Source: Paenibacillus sp. DCT19
Lineage (GTDB): Bacteria; Bacillota; Bacilli; Paenibacillales; Paenibacillaceae
Direction: 5' to 3'
Assembly: GCF_003268635.1 (NCBI RefSeq)
Contig: NZ_CP029639.1
Coordinates: 2,119,501-2,183,500, forward strand
Length of the DNA stretch: 64,000 bases
Part shown: positions 9,769 through 19,400 of the stretch, one piece after another
Layout: every line of letters begins with the position of its first letter
How positions within the stretch are numbered: position 1 is the stretch's first letter
Notes under the pieces: model-generated
The model's database searches: none
Seen by the model: only the letters and a program-made list of their open reading frames with translations
What the model was told of the DNA's origin: nothing
Translations under genes and position numbers: made by a program

Positions 9769-9840
9769 TTGCTGTTCACTAACGTATAGTAGAGCAAATA
9801 GGGTTACATGCGTAGTGCACGAATTGGAGTTATTGTAGAA

Positions 9841-9882
9841 AGGCCGTATTCTCTTCTAGAGTGAAGAGATGCGGTCTTTTTT
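9841..9882 (+). terminator. Rho-independent terminator
   Basis: GGCCGTATTCTCTTC pairs, with one bulge, with GAAGAGATGCGGTC and is followed by six T. It ends the small membrane-protein transcript. Confidence 0.8.
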
Positions 9883-10025
9883 GGTGCCCTTTTTCAAAAA
9901 AAATGAAGGTGTCCCTGAGCTATTAAAGAGGTTGTATACATAAGGAGAGACAATGGGGTTATTTTCCTTTGCTCGTGTTATAATAGATACAGAATAGTAC
10001 AGATGCATCTTCGGGGTGATACAGT

Positions 10026-11360
10026 TTGGACGGACAAGAAGAGAATGTAACAAAGCATGAACAACTGCTGCAGCATATCGAACAATTGAAGGTTGGCAGT
10101 AAAATATCCGTTCGTGGATTAGCAAAAGAGCTTGGTGTCAGTGAAGGCACAGCATATCGTGCGGTGAAAGAGGCAGAGAACTTCGGATTAGTTGTGACCA
10201 AGGAAAGAATCGGAACCGTTCGAATCGAGAAGAGACCTCGGGGCATGACTGAACAGCTTACTTTTGCCGATGTGGTGACAATTGTAGAAGGGCATGTGCT
10301 CGGTGGTAGTGACGGACTTGCCAAACCGCTTCATAAATATGTGATTGGTGCGATGAAAGAGCAAGCGATGGCTCGTTATATTGATGCAGGAAGTCTGCTG
10401 ATTGTCGGAAACCGTGATAATGCACACTCACTTGCGCTTGAGCAGGGAGCCGGTGTATTGATTACCGGGGGCTTCGGAACAAGTCGAGAGGTACGTCTGC
10501 TGGCTGATGAGCTTGGGCTACCTATTATCTCCTCCAGACATGATACGTTCACTGTGGCTTCAATGATCAACCGAGCGATCTTTGATCGACTGATCAAGAA
10601 AAAAATTATGCTGGTTGAAGATATCATCGGTCAGAAACCACGACTTCAGGTACTTAAGGTGACTAGTGTAGCCTCGGATTTCCACAAGCTGGTTGCAGAG
10701 ACAGGAGACCATCGCTTTCCCGTGGTGGATGAATGGAACCGTGTCATTGGCATTGTGAGTCTCAAAGATGTGAGCGAACTGAAAGAGGATCAGAGCATTG
10801 AAAAATGTGTAGTACGTCGCCCGGTTACGGCCTCATTGCAAACCTCTCTCGCTTCGGCCGCTCAGATCATGACTTGGGAGGGAATTGATTTCTTACCCAT
10901 CGTGGATCGGAATCGCAAATTAATTGCCTCCGTCACACGCAAGGAAGTCCTTCAGGCGATGCGGGACGCTCAGAAGCAACCCCAGCTTGGGGAGACCTTC
11001 GATCATCTGATCTGGAACGGGTTCGCCGAAGAACGTGGAGAGCAGAATGAACTGATGTTTCATGGATTTATTATTCCGCAGATGGCGACGGATCTTGGAA
11101 CCATCTCAGAAGGGGTTCTCCTCAACGTCATGACACAAGCTGGACGCCGCGCTGCATGGGATGTGACAGGCAACGACCATGTTGTGGATAATGTGACTAC
11201 TTATTTTGTCAGACCCGTGCAGATTGAGGATCAGATCCTCGTTCGCCCGATTATTTTGGAGACGAGCCGCCGCACCTGCAAAATGGATATTGTGATTACG
11301 CGTGATGGAAATGTAGTATGCAAAGCGGTCATGACCCTACAATCGATTGATCATGCATAG
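10026..11360 (+). CDS. ytoI: YtoI: HTH-DRTGG-CBS-thioesterase-like regulator
   Basis: 444 residues from TTG 10026, preceded by GGGGTGAT. Domains in order: winged-helix DNA-binding region (residues 15-65, KISVRGLAKELGVSEGTAYRAVKE), DRTGG domain (about 75-185, LITGGFGTSREVRLLADELGLPII), a pair of CBS domains (about 195-310) and a C-terminal hot-dog thioesterase-like domain (about 320-444). This matches YtoI of B. subtilis, which adjoins ytpI and ytrI as here. The CBS pair suggests sensing of a nucleotide and the hot-dog fold suggests an acyl-CoA-like ligand, but target genes and ligand are unknown. Confidence 0.85.
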   Translation: MDGQEENVTKHEQLLQHIEQLKVGSKISVRGLAKELGVSEGTAYRAVKEAENFGLVVTKERIGTVRIEKRPRGMTEQLTFADVVTIVEGHVLGGSDGLAKPLHKYVIGAMKEQAMARYIDAGSLLIVGNRDNAHSLALEQGAGVLITGGFGTSREVRLLADELGLPIISSRHDTFTVASMINRAIFDRLIKKKIMLVEDIIGQKPRLQVLKVTSVASDFHKLVAETGDHRFPVVDEWNRVIGIVSLKDVSELKEDQSIEKCVVRRPVTASLQTSLASAAQIMTWEGIDFLPIVDRNRKLIASVTRKEVLQAMRDAQKQPQLGETFDHLIWNGFAEERGEQNELMFHGFIIPQMATDLGTISEGVLLNVMTQAGRRAAWDVTGNDHVVDNVTTYFVRPVQIEDQILVRPIILETSRRTCKMDIVITRDGNVVCKAVMTLQSIDHA

Positions 11361-11397
11361 CGTCGTGTTCCCTGTTGTGAGTGCTAGTGGAATGCCG

Positions 11398-11487
11398 AAG
11401 AGGATATCCCCTCATCGTATACATCAACCGTCATGAAGTACGGGATCAGATATGTATTCGATGTAGGGAGATATCCTCTTTTTTTAC
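11398..11487 (+). terminator. Long-stem terminator after ytoI
   Basis: AAGAGGATATCCCC near 11396-11411 pairs with GGGAGATATCCTCTT at 11467-11481, followed by seven T. The unusually long loop itself can pair (ATACATC with GATGTA). Confidence 0.7.
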
Positions 11488-11520
11488 TTTAAACGTATGG
11501 AAAGACATAGTGGATAATAA

Positions 11521-11862
11521 CTACACGGACGGACTGGATGGATGAGGTGATCTGCCTTCTGCCTGTTGCTGTAGCCGCGCATAGTGACTACGGTTACGTA
11601 AACCGGCAAACAGATTGTATGCACCCACCAGTAAAAATAGCGCTTCCACAACGATGGATAACGTTGAACCGCTAAAGACAAACATGAGGATTAGAGCCAG
11701 CACGATAAGCATTGCACCCATCCAGATGTTTGTCCAGGAACGATACACACCTGTGGTAGCAGAATGTGTGCTTCGATGGGAACGGATACTATTTACGGCT
11801 GCGCAGACCAGAGTCAGTGTGAAGATGGCGATAAGGCTGTATTTGAGTACTTCAATAAACAC
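11521..11862 (-). CDS. ytpI: YtpI family membrane protein
   Basis: 113 residues. Three hydrophobic helices are visible (about 3-24, 45-65 and 67-87), with a short cytoplasmic tail rich in Arg, Gln, Pro and Ser. Size, topology and position beside ytoI match YtpI. Function is unknown in the family. It is convergent with ytoI and lies between the ytoI terminator and ytrI, about 120 bases from the latter. Confidence 0.75.
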   Translation of the reverse strand: MFIEVLKYSLIAIFTLTLVCAAVNSIRSHRSTHSATTGVYRSWTNIWMGAMLIVLALILMFVFSGSTLSIVVEALFLLVGAYNLFAGLRNRSHYARLQQQAEGRSPHPSSPSV

Positions 11863-11984
11863 GAATACCAGGCTCCTTTTCTGGAAAGCATTTACTGCCC
11901 TTATTGTATCATGCCATTTGCAGACAAGGGCAGTTTTTTTGCTGTAGTACTCGTGAATTTACATCGTCAAACTACTTCTGCAGG

Positions 11985-12473
11985 TTACGATGGAACATGT
12001 TGACGAATCTGCACCCAGACTTGGAGGACACCTTCCATGACTAGCATTGTTTTTACTTGAACAGAATAATCTTTCTCTCGAACGGTATAAACCTTTTGAT
12101 TCAGCATAATCCGGGTCATTTTACTATATTCGTCGATGTTGAAAACGTCGCGTCCACGAAGCGCCTCCAATTCATCTCCGAGTTTCTGCAATAACACTTT
12201 TAACGAAGCCTCGTCTGGCCCCTTATCAGAATCCTCTGCCCGAACTTTAATTTCTTTGATGACTGTCTGGCGTTTACTATATTTTTTCAGCGTTTTGATA
12301 TCTTTCTCATTCTGATGAAGTTGCAGCTGCAATTCCTGATTGTTCAACCACAAAGTATTGTAACTGAGGTGGAATATACTGTTGTAAACAATGGCTCCTG
12401 CAATCATGCCGAGAACAAAAACAGCGGTCATTCGCATTAATGGACGGTAGTTGGAGAACGGCGGAATTCTCAT
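11985..12473 (-). CDS. ytrI: YtrI sporulation membrane protein
   Basis: 162 residues: a short N-terminal tail, one membrane helix (about 13-31, MTAVFVLGMIAGAIVYNSIF), a coiled-coil stretch (about 40-66, NNQELQLQLHQNEKDIKTLKKY) and a C-terminal soluble domain. This is the layout of YtrI, which with YtrH is made under SigE in the mother cell and is needed for efficient sporulation in B. subtilis. It follows ytrH by 21 bases, so the two form an operon. In B. subtilis nrnA lies next to ytrI; no nrnA is present here. Confidence 0.82.
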   Translation of the reverse strand: MRIPPFSNYRPLMRMTAVFVLGMIAGAIVYNSIFHLSYNTLWLNNQELQLQLHQNEKDIKTLKKYSKRQTVIKEIKVRAEDSDKGPDEASLKVLLQKLGDELEALRGRDVFNIDEYSKMTRIMLNQKVYTVREKDYSVQVKTMLVMEGVLQVWVQIRQHVPS

Positions 12474-12494
12474 GAACTTTGTCCCGTGACCATA

Positions 12495-12824
12495 TCAGCC
12501 ACGTCCTCCGCCACATACCCACTTCACAAGCTCGGTTCCCATGTGAGCGCCCATGAAGGCTGAGATAAGATACAGAATTTGTTTAACTGCCGGTGATAGA
12601 TTACCGTCAAAGAAATTACTTTCAATGACACGCATGGGATCAATCGTACCTCCGACTGCCGCTGCGAGCGCCCATATTTTTATTTTGCCTGAAATATCTA
12701 GCATCGTCTGTGTAGGCGGCTGAAGTGAAATGACGGCTCCAATGCCTCCAATCATGGCACCACCAAGTACGATCCCAAATGCGATAAAGAAATCAAGAAT
12801 AGCTTTGGACAAAAATGTGCTCAT
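12495..12824 (-). CDS. ytrH: YtrH sporulation membrane protein
   Basis: 109 residues from ATG 12822-12824, with AAGGAG nine bases before it. Glycine-rich membrane helices (FFIAFGIVLGGAMIGGIGAV near 12-31, a second near 48-62, a third near 80-98) and the conserved AAAVGGTIDPMRVIESNFFDG block identify YtrH. Acts with YtrI in the mother-cell membrane during sporulation. In Bacillus ytrH adjoins dnaE; here an iron-uptake block of about 3.3 kb lies between them. Confidence 0.85.
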   Translation of the reverse strand: MSTFLSKAILDFFIAFGIVLGGAMIGGIGAVISLQPPTQTMLDISGKIKIWALAAAVGGTIDPMRVIESNFFDGNLSPAVKQILYLISAFMGAHMGTELVKWVCGGGRG

Positions 12825-12993
12825 CTAGCAACACTCCTTCTCAGACCCTGTACGCATCCCCAAATCCGAGTTCGAATAGGAGGGCGGCTTGTACTTCTAT
12901 TGTATGGGCGTGCCCCCAGACGTTATGATAGAATATCGATAAAAATGTATCTTGCGAGTGCAGTTACTTATAGTATGGCAAGGGAGATTAATT

Positions 12994-14646
12994 ATGAATT
13001 TGGGATTGAACTATGGGGTGTTATTCAGAGATTGGACAATGGTACTGAAGGATGCTGTACAGATCAAGCTACTGACAGGTGAGACCTATTGCTCAGGTAA
13101 AGAAATAACGGGGAAGCCTAGTACTGACTCTGGGGTTCAGTTTATCCTTGGGGTTAGTGGTGAGGGAGAGATTAGTCTTGGACAGGATATCCGGTCATTT
13201 TATCCTCATAATCTTTTTCTAATCGAGGAGGGACAAGCAGCGGTTGTGATCAATCGGGAACGAACTCCTCTCGTTTGTTACATCATTCATTGTCAGAGGG
13301 TCGGTTTATTACAGGGGTCGGCACCGGAGCAAAATCAATCGGACAACCAGAATAGGACTGGTGTGCTTGAGGTTGAGCTGTGTAACTCTGTTAACCTTCA
13401 ACATATGGCCATGGATGAGATGAAGCAGATCGTCGAGATTTTTCAACGTGAGGATCTACATGATCCGTTGGGGTGTCATCTTCTTTTTCATAAATGGATG
13501 TGTGCTATCGTCGAACAATTACGAAGGGAAGCTGAACTGCAGCAGCCCAATCTGGCTATACAAAAAACAATTGACTATCTAGATGAACACTACGATGATC
13601 CAATAACAGTCCAGCAACTAGCGAAGATGGCAAATGTAAGCCGAAAATGGTACACGATGAGGTTTAGGGAAATAACGAACCAAAATCCCAGAGACTATAT
13701 TACTGAATTACGAATTAAACGAGCCAAGGAGCTATTGAATCTAACTGGAGACAGCCTCTATGAGATTGCCCGCAAGGTCGGTTATGAGGATGAACATTAT
13801 TTTAGTCGGAGATTCAAACAAATGGTAGGCCGTTCACCGCGTCTTTATCTACATCATCGTCGATATCTGGGAACAACGATGACTTCGCCTGAACTACTAC
13901 ATACTCTTGGGATGACGCCAATTGTGGCCAAAGCTCCGTTTTCCGAATTTCCTCATTACCTGAAAGAATCGTTTAAACAAGTACGGAAATGGGAGGCAGG
14001 GAACTCACTCGACATGGATGAGATTCGGGGATTGAAGCCAGATCTTATTATTGCATCTGCTTGGCAGGACGACCAACATTATGAGCAGCTTAACCGTATT
14101 GCAACGACAGTACTCTTGCCCGAACGAAACAATTGGAGAGAAGAACTGAAGGATCTGGGAGAAGTATTAGGCAGAAATAAGCAGGTACAACAAGTGATCA
14201 ACAATTTCAATGAGAGGTTAAACCAGGCAAGAGTGCAGTTACACAGGCTTATTTCCGATGAAACAATAGTATATATTCGGCTGACTAGTGAAGGTATCAA
14301 TCTATATGGGGAAAAGTCTTCAAGAGGAGATACGTTGTACCGGGAGCTTGATCTGAAAATGCCGAATACCTCTTTGCTCTATGGAGAGGGGATGCTCATT
14401 TCGGTTGAAATTCTTGCTCAAATTCAGCCTGATCATATTTTGCTGCAAATGGAGAATAGCTTGATTGCCCAGCATGCTCTCTACGATCATCCGATGTGGA
14501 ATCAGTTGCTCGCTGTTCAGAATAACCAAGTGCATATTCTAAGTAACCGAGAATGGTATAATTTTTCGTTCTCTCCGCTTGCAACTCAGTATGCCATTCA
14601 GGAGATGTTAAACCTTTTGACAAAAAAAACGGTCGTAATAAGATAG
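12994..14646 (+). CDS. AraC-family regulator fused to a siderophore-binding sensor domain (Btr-like)
   Basis: 550 residues from ATG 12994, with AAGGGAGA six bases upstream. Three parts: a cupin-like N-terminus (1-150), two AraC helix-turn-helix motifs (about 190-285; ITVQQLAKMANVSRKWYTMRF and YEIARKVGYEDEHYFSRRFKQ), and about 260 residues of a periplasmic-binding-protein fold with no signal peptide, hence intracellular. The last part aligns closely with the next gene's lipoprotein: TTVLLPERNNWREELKDLGE here against KTVLLPDRENWRDELKDMGE there. B. subtilis Btr has this architecture and uses the binding domain to sense the ferric siderophore and activate its uptake genes. Activation of the following lipoprotein gene is therefore inferred. 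Confidence 0.88.
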   Translation: MNLGLNYGVLFRDWTMVLKDAVQIKLLTGETYCSGKEITGKPSTDSGVQFILGVSGEGEISLGQDIRSFYPHNLFLIEEGQAAVVINRERTPLVCYIIHCQRVGLLQGSAPEQNQSDNQNRTGVLEVELCNSVNLQHMAMDEMKQIVEIFQREDLHDPLGCHLLFHKWMCAIVEQLRREAELQQPNLAIQKTIDYLDEHYDDPITVQQLAKMANVSRKWYTMRFREITNQNPRDYITELRIKRAKELLNLTGDSLYEIARKVGYEDEHYFSRRFKQMVGRSPRLYLHHRRYLGTTMTSPELLHTLGMTPIVAKAPFSEFPHYLKESFKQVRKWEAGNSLDMDEIRGLKPDLIIASAWQDDQHYEQLNRIATTVLLPERNNWREELKDLGEVLGRNKQVQQVINNFNERLNQARVQLHRLISDETIVYIRLTSEGINLYGEKSSRGDTLYRELDLKMPNTSLLYGEGMLISVEILAQIQPDHILLQMENSLIAQHALYDHPMWNQLLAVQNNQVHILSNREWYNFSFSPLATQYAIQEMLNLLTKKTVVIR

Positions 14647-14726
14647 TTAAATGGTAGAATACGTTGACTTCGCAAAAATCCAAATGAGAACGGTCAAATC
14701 TCCATTCATTAATGTTTGGACATGTA

Positions 14727-14752
14727 TATAATGAGAATGAGAATCGTTATTA
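14727..14752 (+). promoter_or_regulatory. Promoter -10 with overlapping Fur box
   Basis: TATAAT at 14727-14732 is followed at once by a Fur-like element at 14733-14751 matching the 19-base consensus GATAATGATAATCATTATC at 15 of 19 positions; read as heptamers, two overlapping TGAGAAT half-sites are seen. The -35 is weak, which suits a gene that also needs an AraC-type activator. Controls the lipoprotein at 14778. Confidence 0.7.
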
Positions 14753-14777
14753 TTTATATACTGAAGGGGATAGACTG

Positions 14778-15695
14778 ATGAAATATTCAAAAAAATGGCT
14801 AGGATTAGGAATGATTCTAACCCTGCTACTAACTACAGCTTGCGTTGGGACCAGTGGAGAGAACTTGGAGTCTAATGCAAAAGCCGAACCTCAAACACAA
14901 GAACAACGTGTGGTCGCCACTTCCGTTACATATCCTGATTTCTTGTATGTGCTTGGTGTTACACCTGTCGCAGCAGAGAATTATCATTCGGATTATCCGG
15001 ATTATTTGGAAGGCAAATTCGACAACGTACCGAAGCTGGGGAATGGTTCTAACTTGGAGGGTATTCTTGCAGCTGAGCCGGATATCATCATTGCTCCTAA
15101 ATGGCGAGATGAGAAAATATATGACCAGTACGCCAAAATAGCTAAAACCGTACTTCTTCCCGACCGGGAGAATTGGCGTGATGAATTGAAGGACATGGGT
15201 GAAGCCTTGGGTAAACAGAAGGAAGCTGAGCAGGCTATCCAGGATTATGATCAGAAAATTGCTGATGCTCGCGAGGAACTGAAAGGTCTAGTTGGAGATG
15301 AGACGTTTATCTACTTGAGAGTTATGCCCAAAGAAAGCTATGTAATGGGTGAACTTTCGAGCAGGGGTATGGTAATTCATAAAGAGTTAGGACTTAAAAC
15401 TGTAGCAGCTTACCCAGCGAATGAAGGGAGTGTTCCTGTCTCGCTTGAGCTGCTAACCGAGTATCAGGCTGATCACATTATTCTGCAAATTGATGGTGGG
15501 GATGATAACACCAATGCTCAGAAACTATACGATGAAATGAAAGAAAGTAACATCTGGAAAGACATGAAGGCAGTTAAAGAAGACCAAGTGTATTTGGTAG
15601 GTGACAAGGAGTGGATGAATTTTGGATTCTCATCAGTCGCTACTTTGAATGCAGTCGAGGATATTATGTCTGTCATCCGGGAGAGAAATCGTTAA
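14778..15695 (+). CDS. Iron-siderophore ABC transporter substrate-binding lipoprotein
   Basis: 305 residues from ATG 14778 with GAAGGGGA upstream. Lipoprotein signal peptide: KYSKKWLGLG, hydrophobic core, then lipobox LTTAC with Cys near residue 22. The mature part is a class III (helical-backbone) binding protein: RVVATSVTYPDFLYVLGVTPVA opens lobe 1, LEGILAAEPDIIIAPKW follows, and AVKEDQVYLVGDKEWMNFG is near the end. It captures a ferric siderophore at the cell surface for a FecCD-type permease. No permease or ATPase gene is present here, so it must share one encoded elsewhere. Paralogous to the C-terminal domain of the upstream regulator. Confidence 0.87.
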   Translation: MKYSKKWLGLGMILTLLLTTACVGTSGENLESNAKAEPQTQEQRVVATSVTYPDFLYVLGVTPVAAENYHSDYPDYLEGKFDNVPKLGNGSNLEGILAAEPDIIIAPKWRDEKIYDQYAKIAKTVLLPDRENWRDELKDMGEALGKQKEAEQAIQDYDQKIADAREELKGLVGDETFIYLRVMPKESYVMGELSSRGMVIHKELGLKTVAAYPANEGSVPVSLELLTEYQADHIILQIDGGDDNTNAQKLYDEMKESNIWKDMKAVKEDQVYLVGDKEWMNFGFSSVATLNAVEDIMSVIRERNR

Positions 15696-15696
15696 G

Positions 15697-16281
15697 ATGG
15701 ATAACCTTCAAATGAGCTTTGTGGAGCGGGTAATTCGAGAGCGAAGGACAGTTAGATCTTTTAGCGAGAGATCTATTTCTCAAGATAAGTTGCTTGGACT
15801 GCTTGAGGCAGCAGTGTGGGCTCCGTATCATTCCAAACAAGAGCCATGGCGTTTTATTATTTTTATGGACGAAGGTCGTAAGGTGTTCTGTGATGCTGTG
15901 CTCTCGACTTATACTTCGGAAGAGTTAGAACAATTTGGCCAAGGTACAACAAGGGATTACTGTGAGGACACTCCAGTACATGTGTGCGTTGTTGTTCGGC
16001 AGGGTAGGGATCCTGGGAGAAATGAAGAGGCGATACTTGCTGCAGCAGCACTGATCCAAAATTTGCAGTTGCTTGCCTGGGAAGAACGTATTGGACTAGT
16101 GTGGAAAACTAACGAATACAACAGGGAGCAGGCGTTTGCTACGCAAATAGGTCTGAATTCGGATGAACGGTTGGTGGGGACACTTCACCTTGGATATCTG
16201 CCGGACGATGCGGTTTCTCGACCAGTGACCAGAAAACCGGCAGAACAACTCATCACCTGGATTCGTCATGAACAGGAATAG
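15697..16281 (+). CDS. Nitroreductase-family flavoprotein in the iron block
   Basis: 194 residues from ATG 15697, one base after the lipoprotein stop, with GGGAGAG inside the upstream gene as ribosome site. Family features: RRTVRSFSERSISQDKLLGLLEAAVWAPYHSKQEPWRF (FMN-binding Arg cluster and the typical N-terminal layout) and AAAALIQNLQLLAWEERIGLVWKT, with GYLPDD near the C-terminus. Tight coupling with a siderophore receptor suggests a role in iron release or in reduction of the siderophore-iron complex, but this is inference; nitroreductases act on many substrates. Confidence 0.8.
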   Translation: MDNLQMSFVERVIRERRTVRSFSERSISQDKLLGLLEAAVWAPYHSKQEPWRFIIFMDEGRKVFCDAVLSTYTSEELEQFGQGTTRDYCEDTPVHVCVVVRQGRDPGRNEEAILAAAALIQNLQLLAWEERIGLVWKTNEYNREQAFATQIGLNSDERLVGTLHLGYLPDDAVSRPVTRKPAEQLITWIRHEQE

Positions 16282-16300
16282 AAGTTCGTATGTACTTGTA

Positions 16301-16352
16301 AAAAGAGAGGTGCAGATATTATGATATATCTGTTACTATCTCTTTTTTTTTG
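16301..16352 (+). terminator. Rho-independent terminator after the iron block
   Basis: AAAGAGAGGTGCAGATAT pairs with ATATCTG and TCTCTTT across a short loop (16303-16346) and runs into nine T. Confidence 0.8.
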
Positions 16353-16444
16353 TTTCTAGTCATACGTTTTGGAAGATGTGTTGTTAGAACTTTTTATTTA
16401 TAGATTAATATGGAATGTTTTGAGTGGGGAAAGGAAGAAATAAC

Positions 16445-19400
16445 ATGAGTTCTTTTGTGCATTTGCATGTTCACAGTGAGTATAGTTTGCTGGACGGCGC
16501 TGCGCGTATTTCGGATCTCGTGGACAAAGCTGCAGATCTCGGAATGACATCACTTGCGCTAACCGATCACGGCGTGATGTATGGCGCTATTCCTTTTTAT
16601 AAAGCGTGCGTAGCACGGGGCATTAAGCCAATCATCGGATGTGAAGCGTATATGACCGCAGGCTCTCGCAAAGAGCGGGGGAGTCGTAAGGATCAGCCGA
16701 TACATCATTTGATTTTGCTGGCGAAGAACATGACTGGTTACCGTAATCTGATGAAGTTATGTTCAATTGGTCATTTGGAAGGTTTTCATTATAAGCCACG
16801 AATCGATATGGAGAGCTTGCAGGCACACCACGAGGGTATCATTTGTTTAAGTGCGTGTCTGGGTGGAGAGGTTCCACAGCATTTGCTGCACGGACGAGAA
16901 GAGGAAGCACGGCGTGCGGCGCTGCGTTACAAAAACATTTTTGGAGAAGACTTCTATCTTGAACTTCAGGATCATGGTCTTTCGGAGCAAAAACGTGTGA
17001 ACCCACAGCTGATCAAATTAGCCGCTGAGCTGGAAATTCCGCTCGTAGTGACGAATGATGCTCACTATCTGTCAGAAGAGGATGCCGAGCTTCAGGATGT
17101 GCTGATCTGCATTGGGACAGGTAAAACCGTTGATGATGAAACTCGGCTGCGGATTGGATCGAACCAGCTATATCTGAAAAGTGGGGAAGACATGGCGCGT
17201 TTGTTCCCTCATGTGCCTGAAGCTGTAGCCAATACCGTTCGTATTGCGGATTCATGTGAACTGGAGCTGGAGTTTGGCAAATCTATTTTGCCTGAATATA
17301 GACCTCTTCCGGAAGGGCTGAGTCCGTCTACGTATTTGCGTCAATTGTGCGAGGTAGGCATGGAAGAGCGGTACAGCAACACTGTGCGTTGGACAGACAA
17401 GGAGCAGCGTTCAGAGCTGGAGCAGCGATTGGATTATGAGCTTCGGGTCATTGATAGCATGGGATTCTCCGATTATTTCCTCATCGTGTGGGATTTTATC
17501 GCCTATGCTCACCGTCAGAACATTGTGACAGGGCCTGGTCGGGGTTCATCCGCAGGCAGTATCGTCGCTTACACGCTGAAAATTACAGATGTTGATCCTA
17601 TGAAGTACAACCTGCTCTTCGAGCGGTTTCTAAATCCTGAACGGATCTCCATGCCCGATATCGATATTGACTTCAGTGACGAGCGTCGGGACGAAGTCAT
17701 TGATTATGTTGCGGACAAGTATGGAAAAGCACATGTGGCGCAGATTATTACCTTTGGTACAATGGCTGCTCGTGCAGCGGTACGTGATGTTGGACGGGCA
17801 CTCAACGTGCCATATGGTGAAGTAGATAAGGCCGCGAAGTTAATTCCGGGTCAGCTTGGTATCAACATTCAGCGGGCGATGGAGACAACGCCTGAATTGA
17901 TGACGTTATATGAGACTAAACCGAAAACGCGTGAGCTATTGGATATGGCGATGAAGGTAGAAGGTATGCCTCGTCATGCCTCCACACACGCAGCCGGAGT
18001 GGTCATCTCTCGTGATCCGCTGACAGATGCTGTACCGCTCCAAGAAGGCAGTGAGGGGACAGCTCTGACGCAATATTCCATGGAGAATTTGGAAGCTATC
18101 GGATTGCTCAAAATGGACTTTCTCGGATTACGTACCCTTTCTATTATTGAGCGCTGTCTTCGTTGGATTGGAGAGCATGGAGAAGTGCCAGATTTCCGCC
18201 ATATCCCGGATGATGATGCACAGACGTATGAGATGCTGGGGCGCGGCGATACGATGGGCATATTCCAATTAGAGTCTGCGGGAATTCGGCGTGTCATGAA
18301 AGACATGAAACCAAGTGTATTCGAGGATATCATCTCCGTGCTGGCTCTGTATCGCCCAGGTCCAATGGAGTTTATATCCAAATATATTCAGGGTAAGCAT
18401 GGTCTGATTGCAGTGGATTATCCGCATGCCGATCTGGAGCCGATTCTGAAAGATACTTACGGCATCATCGTCTATCAGGAGCAGATCATGCAGATTGCTT
18501 CCCGGATGGCCGGTTTCTCACTAGGAGAAGCAGATTTGCTGCGCAGAGCTGTTTCGAAGAAAAAACGGGAAGTGCTGGATCTGGAGCGTGGACACTTTGT
18601 TCAGGGTAGCCTGAAACAGGGGTATAGCGAAGCAGAGGCAGACTTGGTCTATGATATGATCGTCAAATTTGCAAACTATGGGTTCCCACGTGCCCATGCC
18701 GCCGCTTATGGTGTACTGGCTTTCCAAACAGCGTATCTCAAAGCCCATTATCCGGTTCATTTTATGGCATCCATGTTAACAGCAGTGATGGGTAGCCACC
18801 GGAAGGTTGCCGAGTATGTCGTGGAGTGTCGGCGGATGGAGATAGAGGTATTACCGCCGGATGTGAACGAGAGTGGTATTCTGTTTACGCCGGTCTTTAC
18901 TACTACTTCTTCTGATCGACAGGAAAGTAATGCTACAACTCAAACCGATGAGAACACGGAAGAGGAAGCTATGAATGTTCATGATGATGGCTATGACCAT
19001 GCACACTACGGTGATGCACCTCTGCCAGATGATCCTGGGCCTGAGCCCGGAGAAGAGGAGGCTGCTTATGAATGGCAGGCATCCACTGCGATAACCGAAT
19101 CTTCTCCGAAGCCCGAAGGGGCGGGCATTGTCACAGCTTCTACAGCAGAACATGCGAACGAAGAAGAGAAGTCAGATTCACAGCCGACGGTTTCATTTAC
19201 AGATGCAGGGTTATCGGTGGAATCGGATGAAAGAGTACAGGAATCTCTGACGTCGGGTGCCATTCGCTTTGGTCTTGCCGCTGTCAAAAACGTAGGTACC
19301 CAAGCGATGGAAAGCATCATGATGGTGCGTAAGGAACGTCCTTTCGACAGCTTGCTCGACTTTTGTCGACGTGTTGATCTACGTGTATGCAATAAACGGG

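Noticed and set aside
12841..12993. Fur box before the AraC regulator at 12994
   Set aside because: AT-rich with TGATAGAATATCGATA near 12925, but it matches the Fur consensus too poorly to list.
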